The notes: a model not told the origin generated them from the sequence alone. Counted from the first letter of the stretch, positions 9,224 to 17,834 are shown. The stretch: 64,000 nucleotides of DNA from Vibrio sinaloensis DSM 21326 (GCF_000189275.1 NZ_AEVT01000059.1:62001-126000); one strand, 5' to 3'. Numbers and translations: made by a program.

Positions 9224-10222
9224 CTATGCGTGTGCAGCTAGTTTCTTGACTAGCTCATACGCTTTACCTGAGTTCATTGCTTCAATTGCTTTTTGCGTAT
9301 TGGCCTTGAGATCTTCGTGACCAAACAAACGCATTAACAATGCAACGTTTACCGCTACTGCGCCAAGCTGAGCATCATTACCTTTGCCGGTTAGGATATT
9401 GGTGATGATCGCTTTGTTTTCTTCAGGGTCGCCACCTTTAATGGCTTCAAGTGGATGTTCTTCTACACCAAAGTCAGCAGGGGTTAGAGTGTAGTGATGA
9501 ATTTCACCATCTTTGATCTCGGCAACGGTTGTCGGGCCATGAATGGCGACTTCGTCAAGTCCGCTTCCGTGTACAACGGCTGCGCGCTTCATCCCCATCT
9601 GCAACATGGTCTCGGCGATTGGACGAACCAATGCTTCGCTGTACACACCCATCAGCTCGATATTCGGTCGAGCAGGGTTAATGAGTGGCCCAAGGATGTT
9701 AAAGATGGTGCGTGTTTTCATGGTTTGACGAACAGGCATGGCGTGACGAACGCCACCGTGATATTGAGGTGCAAACAAAAATGCCACACCAATCTCATCA
9801 ACGGCTCTGGCTGTATCTTCTGCGCTCATCGCTAGATTAATGCCAAAAGAGTCTAGTAGGTCAGAAGAGCCTGATTTGCTCGACACGCTACGGTTGCCGT
9901 GTTTAGCGACTTTTAAGCCACAAGCAGCGGCGACAAATGCCGCTGTAGTTGAAATATTGATGGTGTTGTGACCATCGCCACCAGTACCCACAATATCCGC
10001 AAAGTCGTAATCAATAGCCGGAAAAGGATTCGCATTGGCTAATAGCGCTTTTGCTGCACCTGCAATTTCGTCTGGGGTTTCCCCTTTGATTTTTAAAGCC
10101 GTAAGTGCCGATGCCATTAATATCGGATCCAGCTCGCCACGAATGATGATATCGAACAGCTGTTGGCTCTCTTGCTGAGTCAGCGATTGCTGGTCATACA
10201 GTTTGTTAATGATTGTTTCCAT
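9224..10222 (-). CDS. trpD: Anthranilate phosphoribosyltransferase
   Basis: 332 residues from ATG 10222; the frame extends 14 codons further upstream, but those overlap the trpG end and lack TrpD character, while AGGAGATTT precedes 10222. Transfers the phosphoribosyl group of PRPP to anthranilate. Signature [15 protein letters not shown] (about residues 79-93), [15 protein letters not shown], and the metal site in HGSGLDE. Here trpD is a separate gene, not fused to trpG as in E. coli. Confidence 0.98.
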   Translation of the reverse strand: METIINKLYDQQSLTQQESQQLFDIIIRGELDPILMASALTALKIKGETPDEIAGAAKALLANANPFPAIDYDFADIVGTGGDGHNTINISTTAAFVAAACGLKVAKHGNRSVSSKSGSSDLLDSFGINLAMSAEDTARAVDEIGVAFLFAPQYHGGVRHAMPVRQTMKTRTIFNILGPLINPARPNIELMGVYSEALVRPIAETMLQMGMKRAAVVHGSGLDEVAIHGPTTVAEIKDGEIHHYTLTPADFGVEEHPLEAIKGGDPEENKAIITNILTGKGNDAQLGAVAVNVALLMRLFGHEDLKANTQKAIEAMNSGKAYELVKKLAAHA

Positions 10223-10233
10223 GCGAAATCTCC

Positions 10234-10827
10234 TTATTGCTGCTCTTGCTTTTCGAGTGCCCATTCGATGGCATTCGCCAACAACGTTGCGCCGTAAGTG
10301 GTCATGATTGATTCAGGGTGAAATTGGAAGCCACACACTTTATCTTGTTCGTTGACCACTGACATAACCAGATCATCGACTTCCGCGGTAATGGTCAGCG
10401 ACTTAGGGACTTCAGTCGCCACTAATGAATGATAACGGGCGATCGCGAGTGGCGAAGGAAGCCCTTGATAGGTAGGGTGGTTTTGATGTTCCATCATCGA
10501 TACCTTACCGTGAATAATTTCACCGGCCCCAGCAACAACACCGCCATACGCCTCAACAATTGCTTGGTGACCAAGACAAATACCAATCATAGGCACTTTG
10601 CCTTTTAGGCGCTGAATTAGGTCAGGCATCGAGCCGGCTTCAGACGGTGCACCTGGCCCAGGAGAAAGTAGTACGACAGGGTTTTCCAGTTGAGTGACCG
10701 CCGTTTCAATCACTTGCGCAGCGATATGGTTACGGTAGATGGTGACCTCATGACCGAGTGAACGAAATTGATCTACTAGGTTATAAGTGAAGGAGTCGAA
10801 ATTATCGATAAATACTATGTTCGCCAT
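10234..10827 (-). CDS. trpG: Anthranilate synthase component II (glutamine amidotransferase)
   Basis: 197 residues, class I glutamine amidotransferase. Catalytic Cys lies in GICLGHQAI (about residue 84) and the His-Glu pair in [10 protein letters not shown] near residues 170-172. Supplies ammonia to TrpE. It is a stand-alone protein 9 bases after trpE and 11 before trpD. It may also serve PabB if no separate pabA exists elsewhere; that cannot be judged here. Confidence 0.97.
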   Translation of the reverse strand: MANIVFIDNFDSFTYNLVDQFRSLGHEVTIYRNHIAAQVIETAVTQLENPVVLLSPGPGAPSEAGSMPDLIQRLKGKVPMIGICLGHQAIVEAYGGVVAGAGEIIHGKVSMMEHQNHPTYQGLPSPLAIARYHSLVATEVPKSLTITAEVDDLVMSVVNEQDKVCGFQFHPESIMTTYGATLLANAIEWALEKQEQQ

Positions 10828-10836
10828 GTCGTACTC

Positions 10837-12414
10837 CTAGTTCTGCGCTTGGCTTGATTGGTGGGCCGCTTGAATGGCGGATATGACCGCTTGCGCTTTA
10901 CCGCGAGTCTCATCAGCTTCTGCTTGAGGGTCAGAGTCAAATACTACCCCGGCACCTGCTTGCACTTGCGCAATGCCATTTTCAACGTAGGCGGAACGAA
11001 TCACAATACAGGTATCCAAAGTCCCTTCACCTGTTAGATAGCCAACAGCACCGCCGTAGCTGCCGCGTCGAGATCCTTCAACATCTCGAATCAGTTGCAT
11101 GGCGCGAATTTTTGGCGCGCCAGTTAACGTACCCATATTCATGCACGCTTGGTACGCATGAAGTGCATCTAAATCTTGGCGAAGTTGACCGACGACGCGC
11201 GAGACCAAGTGCATTACATGGCTATAGCGGTCGACTTTTAGCAAATCGGCTACGTGGCGGGAGCCTGCTTGTGAGATACGAGCAACATCGTTACGCGCCA
11301 GATCAACCAGCATCATGTGCTCTGCGTTTTCTTTTTTATCGCTGCGCAATTCAAGCTCGATACGGCTGTCTAAATCAAAGTCGATCTCACCGTTGGCTCG
11401 CTTACCGCGACGACGCGTTCCGGCAATTGGATAAATTTCAACTTGGTTGGTGCTGGTTTCGTATTTGAGCGCGCTCTCAGGGGAAGCTCCAAACAAAGTA
11501 AACAGCTCGTCTTGCATATAGAACATGTAAGGGCTTGGGTTACTTTGTTTTAATTCTTTGTAGGCGGCGAGTGGTGACGGACAAGGCAAGGTGAAACGAC
11601 GAGATGGGACAACCTGGAACACATCTCCTTTAACCACGAACTGCTTTAAATCTCGCACGGTTTGGCAAAAATCTTGGTCCGAGATGCTAGGTACAGCGTC
11701 TACAGTGGCGAGTTTAGTTGCTTCTGGTAGATGTTTAAGTTCCGCACACTGAGCTTGAATCTCGTTGACGCGAGCCTCTAGGGTTTGTTTTTCAGTCTGA
11801 TTGGCAAATAAGGTCGCTTTTAGATCACAAGATTGACGTTGATGGTCGACGACAAGCAGCGTCTCTGCGATGTAAAACACATAGTCTGGACATTGATTAC
11901 TTTGAGCCGCTTCACCTAACGGCTCAAAGTTTGCCACGAGGTCGTAGGCAAAGAGGCCGCCGAGAAAAAGGGCGTGTTGGTGTTGTTCGCTCAGATCAAA
12001 ACTATGTTGAACAAGGCGTAGTGCATCAAAAGAGGACGCTTCGCGTAAGCGAGAATCTTCATCCAAAGTGTCACAAGGAGCAGAAAACTCGAGCGTTAAC
12101 ACTGAACCGTCAAAACTATGCTTCACGTTAGCATGGATGTTTTGCGTTAGGTGCGAGAGTAAATGTTGACCGTTGGAGGTGAGCGCCGTCATTGATACCG
12201 TGTGGCCATAACAGACAATACGTACCGCTGAATCAACGATAAGTAAGCTTTTAAGGTCTTGCTTTGAATCAATCTCAGCAGACTCAAGTAACAGGCTGTC
12301 GGTCTTGTTCTCACATAAGGTATGGAACAAGCGCGTTGGGTCTTGCGTATAAGGTGCTGACGCTTGAATTACTTCAAGACTTGCTAGCTTTCTGATTTCA
12401 ATGGCCTTGTTCAC
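10837..12414 (-). CDS. trpE: Anthranilate synthase component I
   Basis: 525 residues, GTG start with a strong AAGGAGG seven or eight bases upstream. Converts chorismate and ammonia to anthranilate with TrpG. The LLLESAEI segment (about residues 36-43) is the LLES element of the tryptophan feedback site. YPIAGTRRRG carries the Ala typical of anthranilate synthase, where PabB has Lys. Chorismate-binding signatures GTLTGAPKIRAM and GAGVVFDSDPQAE are present. First structural gene after the attenuator. Confidence 0.98.
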   Translation of the reverse strand: MNKAIEIRKLASLEVIQASAPYTQDPTRLFHTLCENKTDSLLLESAEIDSKQDLKSLLIVDSAVRIVCYGHTVSMTALTSNGQHLLSHLTQNIHANVKHSFDGSVLTLEFSAPCDTLDEDSRLREASSFDALRLVQHSFDLSEQHQHALFLGGLFAYDLVANFEPLGEAAQSNQCPDYVFYIAETLLVVDHQRQSCDLKATLFANQTEKQTLEARVNEIQAQCAELKHLPEATKLATVDAVPSISDQDFCQTVRDLKQFVVKGDVFQVVPSRRFTLPCPSPLAAYKELKQSNPSPYMFYMQDELFTLFGASPESALKYETSTNQVEIYPIAGTRRRGKRANGEIDFDLDSRIELELRSDKKENAEHMMLVDLARNDVARISQAGSRHVADLLKVDRYSHVMHLVSRVVGQLRQDLDALHAYQACMNMGTLTGAPKIRAMQLIRDVEGSRRGSYGGAVGYLTGEGTLDTCIVIRSAYVENGIAQVQAGAGVVFDSDPQAEADETRGKAQAVISAIQAAHQSSQAQN

Positions 12415-12540
12415 AAGACCTCCTTATTAAAAACGTTCAATCTTCCTGTCGTACATAGTGGCATAAAGCAAACGTTGACCCAATGGAGATTTGGGATAAA
12501 TCGGCGATTGTTTAAGCACTTGGGTGTGAGACAGACTACA

Positions 12541-12571
12541 AAACAAAAAGCCCGCTATAAGAGCGGGCTTT
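12541..12571 (-). terminator. trp attenuator terminator
   Basis: On the minus strand AAAGCCCGCT pairs with AGCGGGCTTT and is followed by TTTGTTTTG. It lies 20 bases beyond the leader peptide stop and 126 bases before trpE. The upstream arm can instead pair with GUGGGCU that spans the last Trp codons of the leader (bases 12607-12613), the expected antiterminator. Confidence 0.92.
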
Positions 12572-12591
12572 GGACATTCTATTTCTATAAA

Positions 12592-12729
12592 TTAGAAGTA
12601 AACGCTAGCCCACCAAGAACTTGTCCAAGTGCGCCACCAATTTAGGTTTCCTGCAACCACGGCTTCTTCGCGGCCAGATTGCATGGACGCTAGATTCGAT
12701 TTTTGGTTGTAGGTGTTTTCTTGTAACAT
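12592..12729 (-). CDS. trpL: trp operon leader peptide
   Basis: A 45-codon frame read on the minus strand from ATG 12729 to TAA 12592-12594. Near its end it reads NWWRTWTSSWW, with five Trp codons, followed by ASVYF. Ribosome stalling at these codons when charged tRNA-Trp is scarce would free the antiterminator and let transcription into trpE. It is far longer than the 14-residue E. coli leader, with about 30 residues before the Trp cluster. It was identified by reading the sequence between the operator and the attenuator. Confidence 0.93.
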   Translation of the reverse strand: MLQENTYNQKSNLASMQSGREEAVVAGNLNWWRTWTSSWWASVYF

Positions 12730-12763
12730 GGTCGCCCTAAATTGAGGTACTTCGTATTTGTGT

Positions 12764-12777
12764 ACTAGTTAACTAGT
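12764..12777. promoter_or_regulatory. TrpR operator
   Basis: ACTAGTTAACTAGT is a perfect 14-base palindrome identical to the core of the E. coli trp operator. It overlaps the trp -10 hexamer, so TrpR-tryptophan would block RNA polymerase. Confidence 0.95.
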
Positions 12778-12795
12778 GCAGAGGTAAAAAGTCAA
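12767..12795 (-). promoter_or_regulatory. trp promoter
   Basis: On the minus strand TTGACT (12795-12790), a 17-base spacer and TTAACT (12772-12767). The -10 lies inside the TrpR palindrome, as in E. coli. The start point would fall near 12760, about 30 bases before the leader ATG. Confidence 0.9.
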
Positions 12796-12811
12796 CTAAA
12801 AAAATATAATT

Positions 12812-13663
12812 ATGCGAATTGATTTACACAGCCACACAACAGCCTCTGACGGAAGACTTGCACCACATGATTTAATTGATAGAGCGTTAAGCTTTAATCT
12901 CGATGTGCTTGCTATTACCGATCACGATACTGTTGATGGACTACAGGCCGCGCACGACTACATAGCTCAGCATCAACACCCACTTAAGTTGATAAATGGC
13001 ATCGAAATTTCTACCGTTTGGCAGAACAAAGACATTCACATTGTTGGACTTAATATTGATCCTGACAGTGAAGCGCTCAATACATTAATCGAGCAACAGA
13101 AGAAGCACCGTGAAGGTCGAGCTGAGTTGATCGCGCATCGGCTGAGCAAAGCGACCAGAGAGGGGGTGCTTGAAGAAGTGCGACTAATTGCGGGAGAGGC
13201 CCCTATAACCCGAGCTCATTTTGCCAAGTGGTTGGTGGAAAATGGTTACGCAAAAACCATGCAGCAAGTGTTTAAAAAGTTTTTAACTCGCAATAACCCC
13301 GGTTACGTTCCGCCTGCTTGGTGTTCTATGGCTGAAGCGGTGGACGCGATTCATGCCGCAGGTGGTCAAGCTGTATTGGCTCACCCAGGGCGCTATGACT
13401 TGACCGCGAAATGGCTAAAACGCTTACTTGCCGCTTACGTCGAAGCTGGCGGTGATGCAATGGAGGTTGCGCAGCCACAACAAGGCCAACAAGAAAGGCG
13501 CAACTTGGCGGATTATGCTATACAATACAAACTATTAGCTTCTCAAGGTAGCGACTTTCATTATCCGTCACCATGGATGGAGTTGGGGCGCAACTTATGG
13601 TTACCTTCAGGCGTTGAGCCTGTATGGAAAGATTGGGGTATTGAGCCTTCCTGTGCGAAATAG
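12812..13663 (+). CDS. rnm: RNase AM (PHP-domain 5'-3' exoribonuclease, formerly YciV/TrpH)
   Basis: 283 residues. The PHP metal site is visible: [11 protein letters not shown] (H6, H8), [23 protein letters not shown] and GSDFH. The E. coli homologue degrades short RNAs and matures rRNA 5' ends. The start is fixed at ATG 12812 because the metal-binding HxH is at residues 6-8. No Shine-Dalgarno is visible: the preceding bases are A-rich. It is divergent from trp, only 17 bases from the trp -35, so the two control regions overlap. Confidence 0.93.
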   Translation: MRIDLHSHTTASDGRLAPHDLIDRALSFNLDVLAITDHDTVDGLQAAHDYIAQHQHPLKLINGIEISTVWQNKDIHIVGLNIDPDSEALNTLIEQQKKHREGRAELIAHRLSKATREGVLEEVRLIAGEAPITRAHFAKWLVENGYAKTMQQVFKKFLTRNNPGYVPPAWCSMAEAVDAIHAAGGQAVLAHPGRYDLTAKWLKRLLAAYVEAGGDAMEVAQPQQGQQERRNLADYAIQYKLLASQGSDFHYPSPWMELGRNLWLPSGVEPVWKDWGIEPSCAK

Positions 13664-13728
13664 CTCGCACGAATCATTTCAATGCCATTTAACTATAGAG
13701 TCGAGAGACTCGATAATGAGGAATTACA

Positions 13729-14349
13729 ATGAGCCAGTTTTTTTACGTTCACCCAGAAAACCCTCAGGCTCGCTTGATCAACCAGGCTGTAGCAATCATT
13801 CGTAACGGTGGGGTGGTTGTCTATCCTACCGACTCAGGCTACGCGCTAGGTTGTCAGCTTGAAAATAAACAGGCGCTTGAACGCATCTGCCAGATCCGTC
13901 GATTGAACGAGAAACATAACTTCACTTTACTGTGCCGCGATCTGTCTGAGCTTTCCTTATACGCTCGCGTGGATAATACTGCTTTTCGTTTGTTAAAGAA
14001 CAACACGCCAGGGCCTTACACCTTTATTTTCAAAGGAACGAAGGAAGTGCCAAGACGTTTAATGAACTCGAAGCGTAAGACGATCGGGATCCGTGTTCCT
14101 GACAATCGTATTGCACTGGATCTGCTTGAAGCGCTTGGTGAACCTATGATGTCGACCTCACTGATTCTTCCGGGCAACGATTACACCGAATCTGATCCTG
14201 AAGATATCCGCGATAAGCTTGAACATGCGGTAGACTGTATTTTGAATGGTGGTTACCTCGGGGAGCAACCAACCACTGTGGTTGATTTTAGCGAGGATGA
14301 ACCGGTTATCGCTCGTGTGGGCGCGGGTGACCCAGCACCTTTCGAATAA
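13729..14349 (+). CDS. yciO: YciO family protein (Sua5/YrdC/YciO fold)
   Basis: 206 residues. Contains the Sua5/YrdC fold: NGGVVVYPTDSGYALGC, a KRKTIGIRVPDN segment and PMMSTSLILPG. The family member TsaC makes threonylcarbamoyl-AMP for tRNA; YciO keeps the fold but its physiological role is less clear. It sits 65 bases after rnm, as in enterics (rnm-yciO-rluB), and is probably cotranscribed with it. Preceded by GAGGAATTACA. Confidence 0.93.
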   Translation: MSQFFYVHPENPQARLINQAVAIIRNGGVVVYPTDSGYALGCQLENKQALERICQIRRLNEKHNFTLLCRDLSELSLYARVDNTAFRLLKNNTPGPYTFIFKGTKEVPRRLMNSKRKTIGIRVPDNRIALDLLEALGEPMMSTSLILPGNDYTESDPEDIRDKLEHAVDCILNGGYLGEQPTTVVDFSEDEPVIARVGAGDPAPFE

Positions 14350-14455
14350 GCAAAAGTTCGTGATTTATGACACAGATTTTGCGATAATGTGCGGCCGCGA
14401 TTTTGGGTCGCGCATTTTTATTCGACGTCTGAGAAGACGACACATAGGTAAATAA

Positions 14456-15421
14456 ATGAACGAAAAATTACAGAAAGTATTAGCACGAGCAGGTCATGGA
14501 TCACGTCGCGAGCTGGAAGCTTTAATCAAAGCGGGCCGTGTAAGTGTGAATGGCATTGTCGCTAAACTTGGTGAGCGACTAGAAGATGAAAACGCCGTTG
14601 TGCGTATTGATGGCCATACTGTGTCTGCGAAAGCACAGGAAGAAGTCATCTGTCGTGTTCTTGCTTACTACAAGCCGGAAGGTGAGCTGTGTACTCGTCA
14701 TGACCCAGAAGGTCGCCGTACTGTATTTGACCGTCTACCTAAGATCCGCGGCTCTCGTTGGATTTCTGTTGGCCGTCTAGATGCGAACACCTCTGGTCTA
14801 TTGCTATTCACTACAGATGGTGAACTAGCAAACCGCCTGATGCACCCAAGCCGTCAAGTCGAGCGTGAATATTTGGTTCGCGTGTTCGGTGATGTGACGG
14901 AGCAAAAAGTGAAAAACCTAGTTCGCGGTGTTGAACTGGAAGATGGCATGGCGCGCTTTGAAGATGTCGTTTACGCGGGTGGTGATGGCATGAACCACAC
15001 CTTCTACGTTGCGATTAATGAAGGTCGTAACCGTGAAGTGCGTCGTTTGTGGGAATCTCAAGAGACCACAGTAAGTCGATTAAAGCGTGTTCGTTACGGC
15101 GATATCTATCTAGATAAGAAACTGCCACGTGGCGGTTGGATGGAGCTAGATCTAAAACAGGTTAATTACCTACGTGAGATGGTAGAGCTTCGCCCAGAAA
15201 AAGAGACGTTACTTGACGAAAACAAGTCGAACACATCACGCAAACGTGAGCGTTCGCGCAGTCAAAAAATTCGCCGTGCGGTGAAGCGCCACGAAGAGCG
15301 AGTCAATAGCGGTGGTGGTCGTAGCAACAACCCATCACGCCGTAAACCTCGTAAAGGTGCTGGAGAGCAAGGTTCTCGTGCCAAGCAAGGCGGTAAGCCA
15401 CAACGCCAGCAGCGTAAATAA
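14456..15421 (+). CDS. rluB: 23S rRNA pseudouridine(2605) synthase
   Basis: 321 residues: N-terminal S4 RNA-binding domain (about residues 1-60, [24 protein letters not shown]), then the RsuA-type catalytic domain with the catalytic Asp in [18 protein letters not shown]. The last about 75 residues are a low-complexity basic tail rich in Arg, Lys, Ser and Gly, likely disordered rRNA contact. A small perfect hairpin (CGTCT-GAGA-AGACG, 14426-14439) lies 16 bases before the ATG. Confidence 0.93.
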   Translation: MNEKLQKVLARAGHGSRRELEALIKAGRVSVNGIVAKLGERLEDENAVVRIDGHTVSAKAQEEVICRVLAYYKPEGELCTRHDPEGRRTVFDRLPKIRGSRWISVGRLDANTSGLLLFTTDGELANRLMHPSRQVEREYLVRVFGDVTEQKVKNLVRGVELEDGMARFEDVVYAGGDGMNHTFYVAINEGRNREVRRLWESQETTVSRLKRVRYGDIYLDKKLPRGGWMELDLKQVNYLREMVELRPEKETLLDENKSNTSRKRERSRSQKIRRAVKRHEERVNSGGGRSNNPSRRKPRKGAGEQGSRAKQGGKPQRQQRK

Positions 15422-15424
15422 TTG

Positions 15425-15451
15425 AAAAAGCAGCCGAATGGCTGCTTTTTT
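15425..15451. terminator. Bidirectional terminator between rluB and the flavodoxin-like gene
   Basis: AAAAAGCAGCC pairs with GGCTGCTTTTT over GAAT; A and T runs on both sides serve both convergent genes. Confidence 0.9.
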
Positions 15452-15455
15452 CCTT

Positions 15456-16022
15456 CTATTGGATGCTTAGCTGGTTGGCTAAGCGCGCCACTCTTGCCCC
15501 TAAATATTCCCCCGTCGCGTAATCTGCTGGATGCAGCTTTCCGTCTATACCTTGTGAAGCAATACCTAATTGGGTTCCAAGGCGGTTGAGCTTTAACTCA
15601 CCAGATTCGGTCGTTTTATCCAGCCCAAGCCAAATCATACCGTGCTGACTGGCTAAGGTATTGAGGTACTGTAAGGTACTGGATTGATCACCGTTCAATG
15701 CGCCGCCACTGGTAAATCCAGCGGCGATTTTGTTTGCCCATTTTTGCTCACACCACGTCTCACTGCTGGCGTCAGCAAAGGCCTTAAACTGTGCGGCTAC
15801 GCCACCCATATAAGTTGGTGAGCCGAAAATGATCGCATCACATGCTTCAAGAGTGGAAAAGAGTGCATGGTTAACAAATCGTCCCGCCTGAAGATCTTCA
15901 CCTTTAATACGGTAAGAAAACACCTCGGTTTCCAATTGTTGTTCGGCTCCTGCGGCTATCGCGAGTGCTAACTGAGCGGTGACGTCGGTTTGGCTAAAAT
16001 AAATGATGGCAATTTTTGGCAA
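15456..16022 (-). CDS. Flavodoxin family / NAD(P)H-dependent FMN reductase-like protein
   Basis: 188 residues. The N-terminal strand-loop IIYFSQTDVTAQLALAIA is the FMN-phosphate loop of flavodoxin-like proteins, and FGSPTYMGGVAAQFKAF is the ring-binding loop as in WrbA and related quinone reductases. Probably a soluble FMN quinone or oxidoreductase. A MerR-type promoter (19-base spacer with an internal dyad) lies 40-70 bases upstream, suggesting induction by redox, metal or thiol-reactive stress. No MerR gene is adjacent. Confidence 0.8.
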   Translation of the reverse strand: MPKIAIIYFSQTDVTAQLALAIAAGAEQQLETEVFSYRIKGEDLQAGRFVNHALFSTLEACDAIIFGSPTYMGGVAAQFKAFADASSETWCEQKWANKIAAGFTSGGALNGDQSSTLQYLNTLASQHGMIWLGLDKTTESGELKLNRLGTQLGIASQGIDGKLHPADYATGEYLGARVARLANQLSIQ

Positions 16023-16061
16023 AATGAATCCCTTTGTCGGTTGTTATGAACTTTGGCGGCC

Positions 16062-16092
16062 AGCTTAAAACCTCAACCTTGGTCGAGGTCAA
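16062..16092 (-). promoter_or_regulatory. MerR-type promoter of the flavodoxin-like gene
   Basis: On the minus strand TTGACC, a 19-base spacer, then TAAGCT. The spacer region carries the dyad ACCTCAACCTTGGTCGAGGT (16070-16089), with only single internal mismatches. An over-long 19-base spacer with a centred dyad is the hallmark of MerR-family activators; the ACCTC half-sites resemble SoxR/CueR-class sites. The regulator is not in this window. Confidence 0.75.
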
Positions 16093-16207
16093 CCGTAAGA
16101 TTTGTGTTTCTGCCTTCGTTTTGAAAAACGCTTTTGTTGGCCAGGGGCTCGCGTGCGAGCTTTCCATTTATGAAGGGTATCGCTAATCCATTTCTTGTGT
16201 GAAAGCG

Positions 16208-16225
16208 ATCAAATTGTAATTTGAT
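16208..16225. repeat. Perfect inverted repeat upstream of the Zur-box promoter
   Basis: ATCAAATT-GT-AATTTGAT, with an outer AGCG/CGCT pair at 16204-16207 and 16230-16233. It ends 17 bases before the -35 of the candidate small RNA promoter, a position suitable for an activator or second repressor. No known factor is recognised. Confidence 0.6.
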
Positions 16226-16242
16226 AGACCGCTAAATTATGG

Positions 16243-16270
16243 TTGAAATGTTATAACATAACAATATAAT
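16243..16270 (+). promoter_or_regulatory. Strong promoter with an embedded Zur-type box
   Basis: TTGAAA (16243-16248), a 16-base spacer and a consensus TATAAT (16265-16270). The overlapping sequence from 16245, GAAATGTTATAACATAACA, matches the enterobacterial Zur consensus (GAAATGTTATAATATAACATTTC) at 19 of 23 positions over 16245-16267. Zur with zinc would occlude the promoter. No protein gene starts downstream before a terminator at 16425. Confidence 0.7.
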
Positions 16271-16276
16271 GAGTGG

Positions 16277-16457
16277 GTATGCTGCAGATCGACCTTGATT
16301 AGGTCAATTTGGGAGTGATCACCAGTTCGTTGCATGTGTTTATCTTGTTCTATATCCGACTCGGGTGCTTGAGGGGGCCCCACTGCTTGTTAGACATAGT
16401 CGTAAACGCATGCGACACCCTACAAAAGCGATACCTAGTCAGGTATCGCTTTTTTTG
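16277..16457 (+). ncRNA. Candidate small RNA, probably zinc/Zur-controlled
   Basis: About 180 bases between a strong promoter with a Zur-like box and a strong intrinsic terminator. The only plus-strand frames are of 7 and 12 codons, so it does not look protein-coding. Internal structure includes GACC-loop-GGTC (16291-16305), the palindrome GTGATCAC (16316-16323), and GGGGGCCCC near 16374. The ends are inferred from promoter spacing and the terminator. I do not recognise it as a named Vibrio small RNA. Confidence 0.5.
16425..16457 (+). terminator. Strong terminator of the candidate small RNA
   Basis: AAAGCGATACCT-AGTC-AGGTATCGCTTT, a 12-base perfect stem with a tetraloop, followed by an eight-T run. 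No coding gene precedes it on this strand within about 1 kb except across another terminator. Confidence 0.92.
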
Positions 16458-16553
16458 TATAGGTGCACGTTGATTTGGGGATTGGTATTTGCGAAAGAAG
16501 CGCCATAGGTGTAGATTTTGCCAAACTCTAGCAGGAAACAATGGGATAACGCG

Positions 16554-17093
16554 ATGAGACTATTGGCTTTGACACTGTTGGTTTGGACGCTAAGCACTCC
16601 GTTGACTTTTGCCCAGCCGAGCTTTGACTGCACACTTGCAAGCCAAGTCGCCGAAAAGGTGATATGTGGCAGTAAAGAGCTTTCTCAATTGGATCAGAAA
16701 ATCACCCAGCGGTATTTGGACACACTAGAAAGTGCACAGGATGATATTACGTCGCTTCGTCAAACCCAACGGCAGTGGTTGATGGAGCGTAATAAATGCG
16801 AATACGGTTTTGACTGTATCCTGCAGCAGAGCTTACAGCGCCTGCGCGAGTTAAACTCGTCTTACTCTGAACCATTTTCTTGGGGTGGCGTTTTGCGTCA
16901 GTCACCAAGCCTAGATGCGGCACGTGTTGGCTCTACCTATGAGCGTCAGCCCATTACGGTTTTGGCTCAACAAAGTGAATATTGGAATGGCTATCCTTGG
17001 TTCAAAGTGGTCGCTAATGGCCTGCAAGCTTATCAGTGGGGCGGAATCATATGTGATCCTTCTATGCCTGACAAAACCTACTGTGAGGAGTAA
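16554..17093 (+). CDS. DUF1311/LprI-like secreted protein
   Basis: 179 residues from ATG 16554, which opens directly with a signal peptide (MRLLALTLLVWTLSTPLTFAQ). The mature N-terminal half is a DUF1311/LprI-type module: FDCTLASQVAEKVICGSKELSQLD, then RQTQRQWLMERNKC and a second Cys pair. Family members include lysozyme inhibitors. The C-terminal half (about residues 105-179) looks like a small SH3-like beta region. Periplasmic; function not proven. Convergent with the next gene (6-base gap). Confidence 0.75.
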   Translation: MRLLALTLLVWTLSTPLTFAQPSFDCTLASQVAEKVICGSKELSQLDQKITQRYLDTLESAQDDITSLRQTQRQWLMERNKCEYGFDCILQQSLQRLRELNSSYSEPFSWGGVLRQSPSLDAARVGSTYERQPITVLAQQSEYWNGYPWFKVVANGLQAYQWGGIICDPSMPDKTYCEE

Positions 17094-17099
17094 CGGTAT

Positions 17100-17834
17100 C
17101 TATGAGCCTTTGACCAGCTCTAGGTACTTTTTCTCAATAAACTCTTTCTCTTTGCTCATATGCTGAAGTTGTTGGTTAGCACTGAGCAACTCAGACTTTA
17201 GCTGTTCGATATCAGCAATACTGGACAGCTTTTTCTTATAGTTCTCAATGGTGTTGAGTAGGCGCTCTTTCTCTTGTTGATGTTCTTTTAGCACGTCAGC
17301 GACATTTCCAGCTTCACTGATTTGGATGTACTCATTTTCAAGCTGTGCGAACTCCTTTTCCAACTGAAGTTTTTCCATTCTCAGCCCCTCAACCGTGGTG
17401 TTTTGTTGGGCGAGTTTGGATTTTGCTTTGCGTAACCCTCGTACGCTCTTATCTAGATTTATCCGCAGTGTGTTTATCAGTTGGTGGGACTTATTCAGTT
17501 TGGTGTTCAGTGAGTCAATCGTGCCATTATCCTGCTCACTCAGCATTCGATCATTTTCGGCCCGAATCTGAGCGACTTGATCTTCCAATGCTTGTTGAAT
17601 ATCGACCAAATCATTGAGTGTTTTACTGTTGTCAGCACTGTAATTTAACGCGCTTTCAACCGACTGTTGGCAAAGTGCATAAGTGGCAGGGTCTATTGCC
17701 TTATTTCCGGACACCTCGACCCCGAAGCGACGAAACTCTCTTAGTATCAACCACAAGATAATGAACCATAGTAACAGTATCAGTAGCCCGGCGTTTATAG
17801 CCAGTGTGATGAGTATATCTGTATCTAGATTCAT
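17100..17834 (-). CDS. Membrane-anchored coiled-coil protein of unknown function
   Basis: 244 residues. One strong transmembrane segment at residues 8-31 (LITLAINAGLLILLLWFIILWLI), then a cytoplasmic region that is almost entirely heptad-rich coiled coil (about 70-240). No enzymatic motif. It is divergent from a response regulator gene with a 100-base shared control region, so the two may be functionally linked. Such single-anchor coiled-coil proteins are widespread in Vibrio but uncharacterised. Confidence 0.75.
   Translation of the reverse strand: MNLDTDILITLAINAGLLILLLWFIILWLILREFRRFGVEVSGNKAIDPATYALCQQSVESALNYSADNSKTLNDLVDIQQALEDQVAQIRAENDRMLSEQDNGTIDSLNTKLNKSHQLINTLRINLDKSVRGLRKAKSKLAQQNTTVEGLRMEKLQLEKEFAQLENEYIQISEAGNVADVLKEHQQEKERLLNTIENYKKKLSSIADIEQLKSELLSANQQLQHMSKEKEFIEKKYLELVKGS

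Noticed and set aside
11112..11468. 118-codon plus-strand frame opposite trpE
   Set aside because: Antisense shadow of a strongly conserved coding sequence, with Arg/Leu-rich composition and no ribosome site.
14394..14421. Possible terminator between yciO and rluB (CGCGA...TCGCG then TTTTTA)
   Set aside because: The stem is only about five bases with bulges; the genes are likely to be read together.
16350..16633. Minus-strand frames over the candidate small RNA terminator and the DUF1311 start
   Set aside because: They cross a perfect terminator hairpin and a signal-peptide coding region on the other strand, with no ribosome site.
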